This document shows positions 54,126 through 64,000 of a stretch of 64,000 nucleotides of DNA, piece after piece. How positions within the stretch are numbered: position 1 is the first letter of the stretch; every line of letters begins with the position of its first letter. Below the pieces are notes generated by a model that saw only the letters and a program-made list of their open reading frames with translations, was not told the DNA's origin and made no database searches. The position numbers and the translations under genes are program-made. Origin of the DNA: Paguma larvata (lineage: Eukaryota > Chordata > Mammalia > Carnivora > Viverridae); NCBI GenBank assembly GCA_030068075.1, contig CM057833.1, positions 45,093,587 to 45,157,586 of the forward strand, written 5' to 3'.

Positions 54126-54502
54126 ACTGTCCTTCTCCTTTCAGGGTTCAAGGCTAAATGTCAGTGGATCTATCAGTCGGTCTCAATCAACCTACGTGGA
54201 CAGTCACACAGATTAAGTCTTCATAACACCGGGAAGAACATTTGGGTTCACAAGCTTTTTGTGTTAGAGGTTATTGGGGTAAAACTCAGCTTGGCCATGT
54301 ACCAGCTCTTTGACTTTTCTAGTGATCCAAATCTGGGACCCCAGATACCACACAGGTGAAATGGGAATGATGAAAGGAACCAACGTGATCGGATGCATGC
54401 AAAGAAACAGGAGTGCAAAGCTCTTTAGAAGTGCTCCTTACAGAGGAGTTGTTAACATGGTTCCACCAGACTTGAAATGAAAGCGTGCCTCATTCACTCA
54501 CC
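54126..54502. other. Unassigned sequence
   Basis: No repeat recognised. Confidence 0.3.
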
Positions 54503-54520
54503 CATTCATTCATTCATTCA
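54503..54520 (+). repeat. Short (CATT)n run
   Basis: About four ATTC units at the edge of the truncated SINE. Confidence 0.85.
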
Positions 54521-54523
54521 TAC

Positions 54524-54640
54524 TAGGCTCCATGCCCAGCACGGAGCCCGACACAGGGCTTGAACTCATGACTCTAAGATCATGACCTGAGCCGATATCA
54601 AGAGTCAGATGCTTAACTGACTGAGCCACCCAGGTGCCTT
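54524..54640 (-). mobile_element. Carnivore SINE, reverse, 3'-truncated
   Basis: Only the tRNA-like half remains: 'gcacggagcccgacacagg', 'gatcatgacctgagccgat', 'ctgagccacccaggtgcct'. The CT-rich part and tail are lost. Confidence 0.9.
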
Positions 54641-54890
54641 GAGAACTCACCTTTTCATTTTGGGGTATCCTTAACTATTTACTCATCATGGCATCCCTTT
54701 AGTAAATTGAGTTTGAAATGCTCATTTTTACTCACTTTTTTTAAACCAAAACTTTGAAAAAAATGACACTCTGCACTTAAAAATTTGTAGTTTTATGAAA
54801 TTGAGGTGTTCTCTAGAGACCTACATTGACAAGAGCATATACATTTCCAATAACAACAAAAACTTATAAATTAGTGCTAAGTTGGTCAAG
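54641..54890. other. Unassigned AT-rich sequence
   Basis: No repeat recognised. Confidence 0.3.
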
Positions 54891-54901
54891 ATTCATTATT
54901 C

Positions 54902-55061
54902 GGGGTTTGCCTGGGTGGCTCAGTCAGATAAGTATCATGGGATCAAGCCCCATGTGGGGCTCTGCACTGAGCAAGGAGCCTATTTAAGATTCTCTGTCTT
55001 TCTCTCCCTTTATCCCTCCCCCACTCATGCTTGCACTCTCTCTCTCCCTTAAAAAAAAAAA
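54902..55061 (+). mobile_element. Older carnivore SINE, internally deleted
   Basis: 'gggtttgcctgggtggctc', a shortened centre, and 'tgcactgagcaaggagcct' rather than the felid 'acagctcagagcc'. Imperfect TSD 'attcattattc' (54891-54901) versus 'atccatcattc' (55062-55072). Confidence 0.88.
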
Positions 55062-55072
55062 ATCCATCATTC

Positions 55073-55456
55073 TAAAATTTATTCTCTGGAATAAGATATT
55101 TTTGCCAAAGCAGAAATGCTTTCTTTCTTTAATGGTTTTAAAGTTTTCTAAGGCCAAAACATGGTCTATAGCATTTTCATTTTTTAAGAAGATTTTTCTA
55201 TTTATCTTAGAAAATTAAGGAGATGGTGAAAACCTAAATATAATTTAATGCAAATGTATTCAAATAATTATAGGATGAAAAAATGGACCACAAATCAAAG
55301 CCCCATGCATGTGTTAAAGACAAGTGATGGGGAGGCAGGTATTTGCACCCTGAGAAAGTAGGTTTGCTGAGTTAGCAATGGTGGAGGTTGGAGATTGCTG
55401 GATACACACCAGACAGAAACTGTTCACTCAGGAGCAGCCAACTTCCGTCTCCTTTC
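55073..55456. other. Unassigned AT-rich sequence
   Basis: No repeat recognised. Confidence 0.35.
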
Positions 55457-55524
55457 TCCTTCCTTCCTTCCTTCCTTCCTTCCTTCCTTCCTTCCTTCCT
55501 TCCTTCCTTCCTTCCTTCCTTCCT
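55457..55524 (+). repeat. (TTCC)n microsatellite
   Basis: About 16 perfect units. Confidence 0.97.
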
Positions 55525-55810
55525 CTCTCCATCCCTCCCTCCCTTCCTTCTTTCCTTTGCTCTTTCCTTAATGCCTCTCTTTTATGACACAGCTCTTTTC
55601 TTCTCTTCTTCCCCCCTCTACCTCCTCGCCTCTTTCTCCATTTCTCCTTCTCAGTTTCTTTGCTCTATCCTTGTCTTTCTCTCTCTGTCTCTGTTTTCTC
55701 TCTATGTGTATCCCCGTCTCTCTATTCTATGCCTTTGTGTATTTCCTCCTCGTCTGTTTTCCTCATTCCTCTTCTCCCTCCTGCCATCTCCTCCCCTCAA
55801 CCTCATCCAC
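55525..55810 (+). repeat. Polypyrimidine tract
   Basis: A C/T-dominated stretch of roughly 280 bp follows the TTCC run. Leucine/serine/phenylalanine-rich frames of 135-144 aa here (55388-55991) are composition artefacts. Confidence 0.85.
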
Positions 55811-56334
55811 ACGGTCCAGTGACAGGCCAGCTGCCAGGATAGGCACAAGGAGTGGACAAGAGGAAAGCTGTGGCTCCATCTCCACTTTTATGGGGCTCAA
55901 GGTCTCATGGGAAAGGAACATGGAGAAATCACCACCCTGCCAGGGAAGGGGAGCGGTCACACTGGAATCAGCAAACACCCTGGGAGAATAGTGCTTAGCA
56001 CTGTTTGGAGAGTGGAGGGAAAGTAAATAGAAGTGAAGCTTTAAGGTTTACCTTGTGCAATGGAAAGAAGTGACTAAGGAGGGCGATCTGCAGGTACTGA
56101 CCTGAAGACATGGCAATCATACCGTTGAAGGAACTGTGAGCAGATTGTGTCAGACATTGCTTGATCAGAGTAAAGAGAGGAGTTGAGGAGATAGCGGGGA
56201 GAGGAGGGAAGGGGGAAGGAGCAGGATGGAGGGGGAGTGGGTATCCGAGGAAAAGGCCTTGGAACTATACACCAGTCCTGACTACCGAAGACCTGGCTTT
56301 TGTATCTCGCAGTCCAGTTTAAAAAAACTGTATC
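55811..56334. other. Unassigned sequence
   Basis: Purine-rich patch at 56160-56235; no repeat recognised. Confidence 0.35.
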
Positions 56335-56349
56335 AAGCTCTTTATTCTT

Positions 56350-56384
56350 TTTATTTAAAAAAATTATTTTAACTTTATTTGTTT

Positions 56385-56431
<47 letters not shown>

Positions 56432-56591
56432 AAGTTCATGAGTGGGAGAGAGGCAGAAAGAGAGGGAGAGAGAATCCCAAGCAGGCTTTGCACTGCCAAC
56501 ACAGAGCTTGATGTGGGGCCTGATCCCACAAACTGTGAGATCATGACCTGAGCTGTTGGACGCTTAACCAAATGAGCCACCCGGGTACCCT
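56350..56591 (-). mobile_element. Carnivore SINE, reverse, with (GT)n(GA)n growth
   Basis: T/A-rich tail, (GT)n at 56384-56406 and (GA)n at 56407-56431, then 'aatcccaagcaggctttgc' and 'atgagccacccgggtaccc'. Imperfect TSD 'aagctctttattctt' (56335-56349) versus 'aagctgtttatttta' (56592-56606). Confidence 0.93.
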
Positions 56592-56606
56592 AAGCTGTTT
56601 ATTTTA

Positions 56607-57309
56607 CTAAATAGAAATAGATTCTTTAAAAATCAACTGTAAACATCATAATTTTATGAAATAAATGACATTTAGCATCAAAACTAGTAAGAGAAATAAT
56701 CAGAATAAAGGATATTAGTTTAAAAGGGATCACTTAGACTTAGGTAAAGCTCACTATAGGGTCCTTTTCTTGAGGGAAGATTTTACTGTCCACCAGGATC
56801 ACTACTCTTCTGTGGATATGTGTGTGGGAAGCAGGACTGCGTGTAGTGTCAGCGATGTTGTACTTGGAGCTGGGAAGCAGAGGGGAGCTAGCAAAGGTTT
56901 CTGAGGAGGTGAGGGCCCTCTGCAGGGACTGCAGGAATGCACTGAGCAGGGAGGCTGCTCCTGGCCAGCCTGCTGTGTTTTGTGGGACAAAACTATGGGC
57001 CTACATTTCTCTGTCTATTACTAGGGGAGAACCACACTCACCACAGTGGATGGTGGTGGTAATAAAGTCACTAATAGATATAAAGACACTTGGAGATTTA
57101 TGGAGACCTAACTGTAGGAATCATTAATATTAGAAGGTAGTCTAATCAAGATTTGATGTCAGCTGCAAACAGGCAGTGATGGGACCACACTGGAGCCATG
57201 TAGGGGTAAGTGGTCAGGTGGAACCTTCCTGTGACTCTTAAGCACCTGTATTCAGCTACCATTGCCAGAATCATTACTTCATTCCAGGCATCTGTTAGGT
57301 GCTTTTATT
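56607..57309. other. Unassigned sequence
   Basis: No repeat recognised; the 101-aa frame at 56822-57127 has no domain. Confidence 0.35.
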
Positions 57310-57510
57310 TTTATTTTTTTTAATGTTTATTTATTTTTGAGAGAGAGTGAGAGAGCAGGGGAGGGGTAGATAGAGAGGGAGGCAGAGAATCCAAAGCAGG
57401 CTCCGCACTCTCAGCACAAAACCTGATGTGGGGCTCAAACTCACCAACCATGAGATAATGACCTGAGCCAAAGTTGGACACTCAACTGATTAAGCCATCC
57501 AAGTGCCCCC
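57310..57510 (-). mobile_element. Carnivore SINE, reverse
   Basis: 'taatgtttatttatttttg', 'gcaggctccgcactctcag', 'gagataatgacctgagcca', 'taagccatccaagtgcccc'. Imperfect TSD candidate around 'taggtgc' / 'taagtgc'. Confidence 0.93.
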
Positions 57511-57984
57511 TAAGTGCGTTGCTTTATTACCGACTTAATTCCTTGTAACTACTTTGTGATTATTATACATAAACTTATGTCCTTGTTTAGTGTTATTAGA
57601 CAACTAGTAATGGAAAAAGCAATGCTTTTTTTTTTTTTTAACCATTATACACTCAAAACCTAGCCATTGAATAGTGTGCAGTAATTGTTCAATAAATAGT
57701 TTTAATCAAAAGGATTTTTGGAAGATCTCATAACAAGTAAGGGCCATAAGATTCTAGCCCAAACCTGATCGCACGGCCTATGCTTGTAAACTTCATGTAC
57801 CTGTGGCTAGTTCTTCCTCTCCTAGTACATCCCTGAACCTATCGCACCTCATGCTGGGGGTGAGCTAACCTGGTAGAAGACAATGCAAAGTGCTTATGCT
57901 TCAAGGGCCAGTTGTTACCTCCCTGGCAAGGCTCCATACCTGCTCTCACAGCTGTGGCCTCCTCTGTGTCCCATGGCTGATGGT
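57511..57984. other. Unassigned; old-repeat tail at 57660-57710
   Basis: 'gcagtaattgttcaataaa' is a MIR- or L2-like terminus; T run at 57628-57640. Confidence 0.4.
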
Positions 57985-58195
57985 GAAGTGAAAAGAACAC
58001 CTGCTCTGGATTGAGATGGTTTGGAACTGAGTCCTGAGGCTGCCTGATATGAGCTCTGTGACCTCGAGAAAACCGCAGTCTCCCCGGGGGATCAGGTTCC
58101 TCATTTGTACCAGGGGAGAAGAACTCAGGCTCTAACACTCCAGCTATGTGTTAAGATCCAAGTCAATGGTCGACATGTAAGAAGCATTTATAGGT
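57985..58195 (+). mobile_element. MIR SINE
   Basis: 'tggtttggaactgagtcct', 'gagctctgtgacctcgaga', 'ggttcctcatttgtaccag', 'gtaagaagcatttataggt'. Confidence 0.65.
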
Positions 58196-59400
58196 TTTGT
58201 AACATGCCACATAAGTGTTAGCTATTAATTTAAGGGGTCAGGTTGAAGTTACAGTGGGAAAACACAAGAAAACGGGCAGTTCATATATGGACAGACATGT
58301 GGCAGCTACTATGGCCGTCTTAGTGAGTACCTCCTCCACCCCCTTCCTGTCCAACCTGTGAATTGTAGCCAGTCCTTCCCTCATACACTAAGTGGCCACT
58401 CTGCATAAGGTACTAGACCCTGAAAATACTGAAATGAGTAAGGAAATGATTCCATCTTTTCCCCCAGGAAGTCCATCGCCTGCTGGGGAGACAGGCACAT
58501 TGAAAATTGTTATCAATCTTTATTTGGTCACATATGACCTCTGTCCTAGTCACTCTTCAAAATGTGTTCTACTCATAATCGACTGAGTTTGACTGTAGCA
58601 GTCATATCTGCAACTTACTGTTCCTAGTTTGCTTCTGTATGTTACAGCTTACTGATTATTTTACCTGACACTTTTGTCATATTAATTTCACAAAGTTTTA
58701 CTCCTTCCATTTCCAGTTTTTATTCTTATTTCTTCAATATTTTCTGAGGGTCTTTGTGTTTGGAGAGTTTCAACTTTGTCTCGAAGCAATAATTACATCT
58801 TACACCAATATTGTGCGTACCGTTTGCCCAGTGCTATTGCAAAACTGAATGCACACTGACATGATTAGCAGTCTGCTGGATCTCCCCTTACATGTCTCCA
58901 AAGAGTGTTCCTAGTTGCACAGAGGTCCTATAGTTCTTACAAATTTTAAACCTTTAAATAAAGACATAAGTGTATAAAAATGCACAAAATTATACAAGTG
59001 ATTAAATCTTCAGAAATATGTATAATTCTTATGAAGAGTTCTCTGCTCCATATAACATGACACAAAAATGACACATTTACTGTTATATGTTGTAGAACTT
59101 GTGAGCTTATTTTAGAAAAGATTACATAAAATACACCAGAAACACATACGTTTCTTATAAATGGCCAGGAGTTATTTGTGCCCTGCCAGTATCAATATTT
59201 ATAAACTGTTGTGGATTTCACATGACCACTGGCTAGGGCATTCATATGAAAAACCCATCTACCTACCAGTAGTTCAAGAAACACGCCTGAGTCCTCCAGA
59301 GCACGACAGAGGCAGGAGGTATGACAGGTATTAGTGGAATACTGTAGAAACTAACACAACTCAATTAAGAAGGAAAAGTAAGAGGAGTTTTGGAACATTA
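58196..59400. other. Unassigned unique sequence, AT-rich
   Basis: About 1.2 kb with no named repeat; an old-repeat phrase ('gaaatgagtaaggaaatga') near 58432-58450. Confidence 0.4.
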
Positions 59401-59795
59401 AATTAGTCTGCCAGGCTGTCATAACAGAATATCACAGACGCAGTGGTTTAAATGACAGAAATTTATTTCTCCTGCCTCTGGAGGCTGGGAGTTTGAGATC
59501 AAGATGTCTACAAGTTTGGTTTACCCTGAGGCCTCTTGCCCCTGCTTGGAGATGGCTGCCTTCTTGATGGATCCTCACATGATGCTTTCTCTGTGTGACA
59601 CAACCCTGATGTCTCTCCGTGTGTATGGATTTCCTCTTTTTAAAGGGACACCAGTAAGAATGGGTTAGGGCCCACCCACAGAACCTCATTTAACTTTGAT
59701 TTTATATCTTTAAAAGTCCTATCTCTAAATGTAGTCTCATTGGGAGTCAGGCTTCAAGATATGAATTTGGGGGAACAAAATTCAGCCCATCACAA
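59401..59795 (-). mobile_element. ERVL-MaLR LTR (MLT1-like), reverse, solitary
   Basis: 'aattagtctgccaggctgt', 'atgacagaaatttatttct', 'ggctgggagtttgagatca', 'gacaccagtaagaatgggt', 'cctatctctaaatgtagtc', 'atatgaatttgggggaaca'. Confidence 0.8.
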
Positions 59796-60045
59796 ACATC
59801 TTTAAGACTCAGTTCCAACGTCGCTCCCTCTAGAAAGCCTTCCTAGATTCTCCCAGGCAAGGTCAACTGAAGGGACACTGATATCACACTGCTTCTTCCT
59901 CTTTACGTCATGTGCTGCACCATGTCGTAATTATCTTTTCTCCATGCTGTACCCATCCCCTCCCCTGACTCTAAGACTGGGAACTTCCCAACTAGAAGGC
60001 TCTCTTCTCTATATTCCCATCACCCACCAGTGGGTAGGTGCAGCG
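59796..60045 (+). mobile_element. L2 LINE 3' part
   Basis: 'agactcagttccaacgtcg', 'ctagaaagccttcctagat', 'ctgactctaagactgggaa', 'gtgggtaggtgcagcgagt'. Confidence 0.7.
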
Positions 60046-60269
60046 AGTGTAGCAGGATTGTAATATAACTCCTCAGTGAAATCAAGATGGAATGTGCTAG
60101 GTTTCTCAAAAGAAACTAGTTGAGTATCTTCAAACCAATTGACCAATTGAAAGCTGGAAGGCTTTCAAGTTAGAGGCAAAATTTGACCAACTTCAAGCCC
60201 AGATCCAGAACCTAGGCATAGATACCTGAGAAGCAGGACTGAGGAGAACTGGCCAGGAATAGAAGCACT
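60046..60269. other. Unassigned sequence
   Basis: No feature recognised. Confidence 0.3.
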
Positions 60270-60460
60270 GAGAGACCATGTAGTATCGTGGGAAGAGCCT
60301 GAGTGCAGGAACCAGACAGCCTAGATTCAAAGTCCAGTTTTGTCACTTAGGGGCAAAGCATTCAATTGCTCTGAATTATAGCTAGCTTCATAGTAAAATG
60401 GGATAATATGAACTACTTGGTAGAAGTGTCTGAGTTAAATAAAGAAGCCCATGTAGAGAA
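60270..60460 (+). mobile_element. MIR SINE
   Basis: 'tagtatcgtgggaagagcc', 'cagacagcctagattcaaa', 'agttttgtcacttaggggc', 'atagtaaaatgggataata'. Confidence 0.8.
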
Positions 60461-61379
60461 CCCACTACAGGATCTCACGGTGGGTGAGTGACAAGCGATA
60501 GAAACTTCCACAACCTCACAGTCTCAAATCTTTTGAAATTCTGCCTATGCAGTCAGGACAGAGCTCTACAGGGACCTTAAGGACCTGAAAAAACACCTGA
60601 ACTGATTTGGAAACATTTGACCTGCCAGAGGGAGGCCTTCTAGATCCACCGTGGCACAGAGAAATTGTCAGAGCATTACTAATGTTGAGGTTTTCCTTTA
60701 AAAATTTACATTAAGCCTCCTTGGAGTTCAAATGAAATGCATTCCCATGATAATACTCAGAGCTTAATGCTCATAACATTTCAGAATAAAAAAATCAGTT
60801 CTGTGTTTACTTTGTGCTTATTAAACAGAAAAAAGATGAAAGGAGCAAATAGAAGAAAGACAACCAAGATTATTTCCAATTTCTCGAGATATCCCTTCCA
60901 CCTGGATGCTGTGATAATGGCATAACAGAGAGCAAAGTCTGGGGCTACAGGAGGCTCAAAACCAAGAGGGAGGAAGTCACTCGGTTCTGTCATCCAGATG
61001 TTTCACTTGCATGGTAACAAACAGCTAACGGATCAGATATCAGAAGAACTGACTTCAGATTTCAATTATCTTTATTTCCATAGTCCTGCTGAATTCATAG
61101 AGTGGGGAGACCTCGAGAGAGTCATCTGGAACTTGTGTAAATGTCAAAACTCCTCATCTTGGTTATTTCTGAGAATGACGGAAGAGGAAATTTTATAACC
61201 TGCCACAAAAGCCCATTTGGGTGTTCGGCAGTTCTCACCTCAGGAAGATGTCTCTTACAGCTAAGTGTTCTGGCTGGGAAAAAAACGATGGTCATTTGTT
61301 TCACCTGAAGGGCAGATAATGTGGAGTCTATTTATATAACAGTGACTGGGTAACTTACTGAACAAGAGACAGCAAAGGC
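60461..61379. other. Unassigned unique sequence
   Basis: About 900 bp without a named repeat. Short frames on both strands have no domain. Confidence 0.4.
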
Positions 61380-61510
61380 TACTCTGACCTTAGAGTCTAA
61401 AGAAATGGGTTCAAATGTCAGTGCTGGCACTTGCTAGCTGTTTGACCTGAGCCTCATTACTTCACTTACTGGAGCACCATTTTCCCCATTTATAAAATGG
61501 AGCCCTGACC
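61380..61510 (+). mobile_element. MIR SINE
   Basis: 'gggttcaaatgtcagtgct', 'ggcacttgctagctgtttg', 'ttttccccatttataaaat'. Confidence 0.8.
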
Positions 61511-62046
61511 CTGAAGCATGCTGGGTACTCCGTGTAAGGAGAAAGTCATGAATACCGAATTGTGGTGTGACAGTAGTACACTGGGCTATTTTTAAGTCCT
61601 GAAATAGCCACATACTTTTCGGTGTGCTATTTTAATTTTTTAAAAAATCTGAAATTCGAGTTATTAATATCTGGAGAGCAAGATCAATGGTTCAGTTATT
61701 CAAATTATGTGAAAAGACAAGTCTAGACAGCTCCAGGCCTGTGTGAATAGCAATAAGCAACTACATTGTGGTCTTGCAAAGCTCCTATTGAAGGAATAAT
61801 TATTATTGCACTTCAAAGAAAAGAATTTCTGAAAAGTAGAATATGAATGTGCCAGCATGGAAATGAGTCCAGGTACTTGTGCATTAGATTTACCAAGTAT
61901 CTATGATGAAATTGCAGAAGACAAAGGCAAATCACATGTTTTCTTTGGCAGGGGTGGGCCTGGGGTGGGAGGTGCAGCTCCTTATCAATGGAAAACCTAG
62001 TCTTTGTTGGGGTGAGCATGTGAGAATCAGCTGTTCAAACAAGAAC
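61511..62046. other. Unassigned sequence
   Basis: No feature recognised. Confidence 0.35.
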
Positions 62047-62060
62047 TCCTCATAAGGATC

Positions 62061-62269
62061 AGGGGTGCCTGGGTGGCTCATTCAGTTGAGCATCCTCTTG
62101 ATTTCGGGGTCAAGTCATGATCTCATGGTTCATAGGATCGAACCCTGAGTCAGGCTCCATGCTCAGTCTGCTTAAGATTCTCTCTCTCTCTTTTTCCTCT
62201 CTCTCTGTCCCTCTCCCATGCTGTGCTCTCTCTCTCTCTCTCAAAACAAAACAAACAAAAAAAACAAAA
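62061..62269 (+). mobile_element. Older carnivore SINE with TSD
   Basis: 'aggggtgcctgggtggctc', then 'gagcatcctcttgatttcg' and 'gtcaggctccatgctcagt', an older carnivore-wide type lacking the felid centre. Tail of AAAAC units. Imperfect TSD 'tcctcataaggatc' (62047-62060) versus 'tcctcataaatatc' (62270-62283). Confidence 0.92.
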
Positions 62270-62283
62270 TCCTCATAAATATC

Positions 62284-63269
62284 AAATAAGAGATAAAATT
62301 ACTTGAAGATGAAATCTGGATTAAAACATTAGGGTTAGCCCCTAAGTATCTTCTCACTATTCTTCTGAGTGGTCAAAAAATCACAAGAGCTTTTTCGGCA
62401 GCAAGAAAAGCTTGCATAAAAATAGGTTTGCAACCCAATGATGTCATTGACCCACTTTATTTTTTAACTACCACATTTTTAAAAAGAGCCAACAATAATT
62501 TTATTTTAAACTTCCATAATTGATTAGGTTTTCCTGAGTTATACGCTTTTTAGTGTATATTTTGAATATTTATCTTAATGAATTTTTATTTGCCAATAAT
62601 TTATGATACGGTTAGGATGTTTATCTTTTGTAAATTTACATTTTCCCCATTGTTTGTAACATATTTATATGTTTTTGTATTTAAAGTACATTAAATAATT
62701 TAGTTTCCTTGAGCTTTTTATTTTATAAATGCCGTGGACTTACAAAATAAAATATTGATACTATGTAAAATAAATACTGAAATAACAGAATTATTATCGT
62801 GCTGCAGCATTATAATCACTAAAATGGAATTAGTCATACTGAAATTAAAAAGACATTGGGCAGGGAAATGTACCAGGCCTCAAAGAGGGGTCAGCAGCCC
62901 AAATGAGCAGAAGCAAAGGGGTCTACTTTTCTCTCACTCAAGACTGGTACTTTTCCTGCTTGATGTTAGCAGGATAGAGGGCTTTCTGGTAGACCATAAG
63001 CAGATATTAGCATCAGGAGAGCTATCAGATTTATTGATCAGGGAAGTGGGACAGTGTGATGTCAGGTACAACAAATACTCCGCTGTGGACTTTTGAGGGA
63101 ACGACCTGCAGGGAGTAGGAGACTATGGTCTGGAAGTATATGGGAAATAGGGAGGCCAGACATCTAGTCTCCCTAAGTCACAGACCTGCTGTCAGGATTA
63201 AATATTTGGTAATCTCTGAGGACTCCACATTACACACCAGGAATTATTACAAGAGGTGTTTCAGTGTAG
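62284..63269. other. Unassigned; AT-rich 62450-62770
   Basis: No named repeat. The 120-aa frame at 62734-63096 has no recognisable domain, Kozak context or splice context. Confidence 0.4.
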
Positions 63270-63450
63270 TGCTGCATAGCTGTGAAACCCAGGGCAAAAC
63301 ACTTCACTTCGTGTGACTCAATTTTCTCATCTGTACAATGGTGTTAAGAACGAGGCACATGTAACTGACACAACGGTATAGAGAATGATTTGGTTAATAC
63401 ATGTGAAGAGTTTAGAATAATCCCTAGGACATAGTGAGAGCAGGGTGTCA
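63270..63450 (+). mobile_element. MIR SINE 3' half
   Basis: 'cacttcgtgtgactcaatt', 'ttctcatctgtacaatggt', 'gaataatccctaggacata'. Confidence 0.7.
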
Positions 63451-64000
63451 TATGCCTCTCAGGCCAAGTGATTATTAGGACTATCATCTGAAATCTAAGA
63501 ATTCAGCATATCCCAAGTGAGAGAGTGGTAAAAGGAGAGTTTTAAAAATTACAGCATTTTACTTGCATTTTAAAAACACAAGTTTATAATCATAATCCAA
63601 AACATCAACTGGAATACTAATTTGTAAAAATATAAAATGTAACACTACTCTGGTATAAATTATTAACAGCTACGTTATGAAAAACAAACTTTTATTTAAA
63701 AAAAAAAAGGTAAATCTTCTCTTAATGGTATTTGTGCATAACTTGGTGTCAGTTTGGCGCAAGGGACTTCTAGTTTAATGTGGGAATACCACCACAGTGG
63801 GGAGATTTCAGTGTACTCTAGGAGGCTGGAAGAAAAGGAGGAATGGTAGGACTCAGCAGAGTGTCTAGGGTGGGATGGGTAGGGGGCTTGAATGCCAACA
63901 GTGTGCACGACAGTTCACCCTGGGGGAGTCCACACTTGGAAGGGAGAGACAGAGGAAGTTCGGAAGGAGGCTGAGCTGAAACAGTGGAGAGAAAAACTGT
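63451..64000. other. Unassigned sequence to window end
   Basis: AT-rich to about 63710 with an A run at 63698-63708, then G/A-rich. No repeat or gene recognised. Confidence 0.35.

Noticed and set aside
55388..55991. Serine/leucine/phenylalanine-rich frames resembling membrane segments
   Set aside because: They are translations of a TTCC/pyrimidine tract.
56074..56580. 168-aa reverse frame
   Set aside because: Its N-terminal half is a SINE and (GT)/(GA) microsatellite read in frame.

Overview
This window looks like non-coding nuclear DNA from a carnivore of the cat side (Feliformia, probably Felidae). The main evidence is about nineteen copies or fragments of the tRNA-derived carnivore SINE. 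It starts 'gcctgggtggctcag', has a box B near 'gggttcgagcc', carries a felid-style middle ('gctgacagctcagagcctgg'), then a CT-rich stretch, and ends in an (A/AAAT)-rich tail. They occur in both orientations and several have clear target-site duplications (TSDs). Carnivore-type L1 3' ends support the same placement. The species cannot be fixed from sequence alone, and family names are given from memory of consensus motifs, not from a database search.

No protein-coding gene, exon or functional RNA gene can be supported. The longest open frames (236 aa at 22753-23463, 168 aa at 56074-56580, 150 aa at 38601-39053) either run through SINEs or microsatellites or show no recognisable domain, so I treat them as chance. 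The window is best read as intergenic DNA or the inside of a very large intron.

Layout. 1-9 kb: SINEs, MER20, L2, MIR and a Tigger-type DNA transposon (7953-8535) broken by a SINE. 9-17 kb: SINEs, MIRs, an MLT1-like LTR (13616-14068), and a tiny retroposed U6 snRNA fragment (15022-15055) beside a SINE. 17-25 kb: three L1/L3 pieces, a young 5'-truncated L1 (19316-19642) and MIRs. 25-31 kb: a nested region in which an old L1 is split by a Tigger element, a SINE and a MaLR LTR, followed by a second L1 split by another MaLR LTR. 31-46 kb: L2, MIR and MER5A with several repeat-poor blocks that may be regulatory, the youngest-looking SINEs (38.3 and 41.9 kb), and an AT-rich duplication (42.6-42.8 kb). 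46-52 kb: carnivore L1 with a (CA)n expansion, L2, a degenerate short repeat (47.7 and 48.8-49.0 kb), a promoter-like GC-rich block (49.3-49.6 kb), another L1, and a compound (GT)/(GC)/(GT) microsatellite. 52-64 kb: a repeat-poor conserved-looking block (52.9-53.5 kb), six SINEs, a (TTCC)n tract, a MaLR LTR, L2 and MIR.

No genes act together here. The most useful observations are the nested insertions, which give a relative history; the retroposed U6 fragment; a copied 95-bp segment placed inside another repeat; and a few blocks that deserve comparative or chromatin checks as enhancer candidates.
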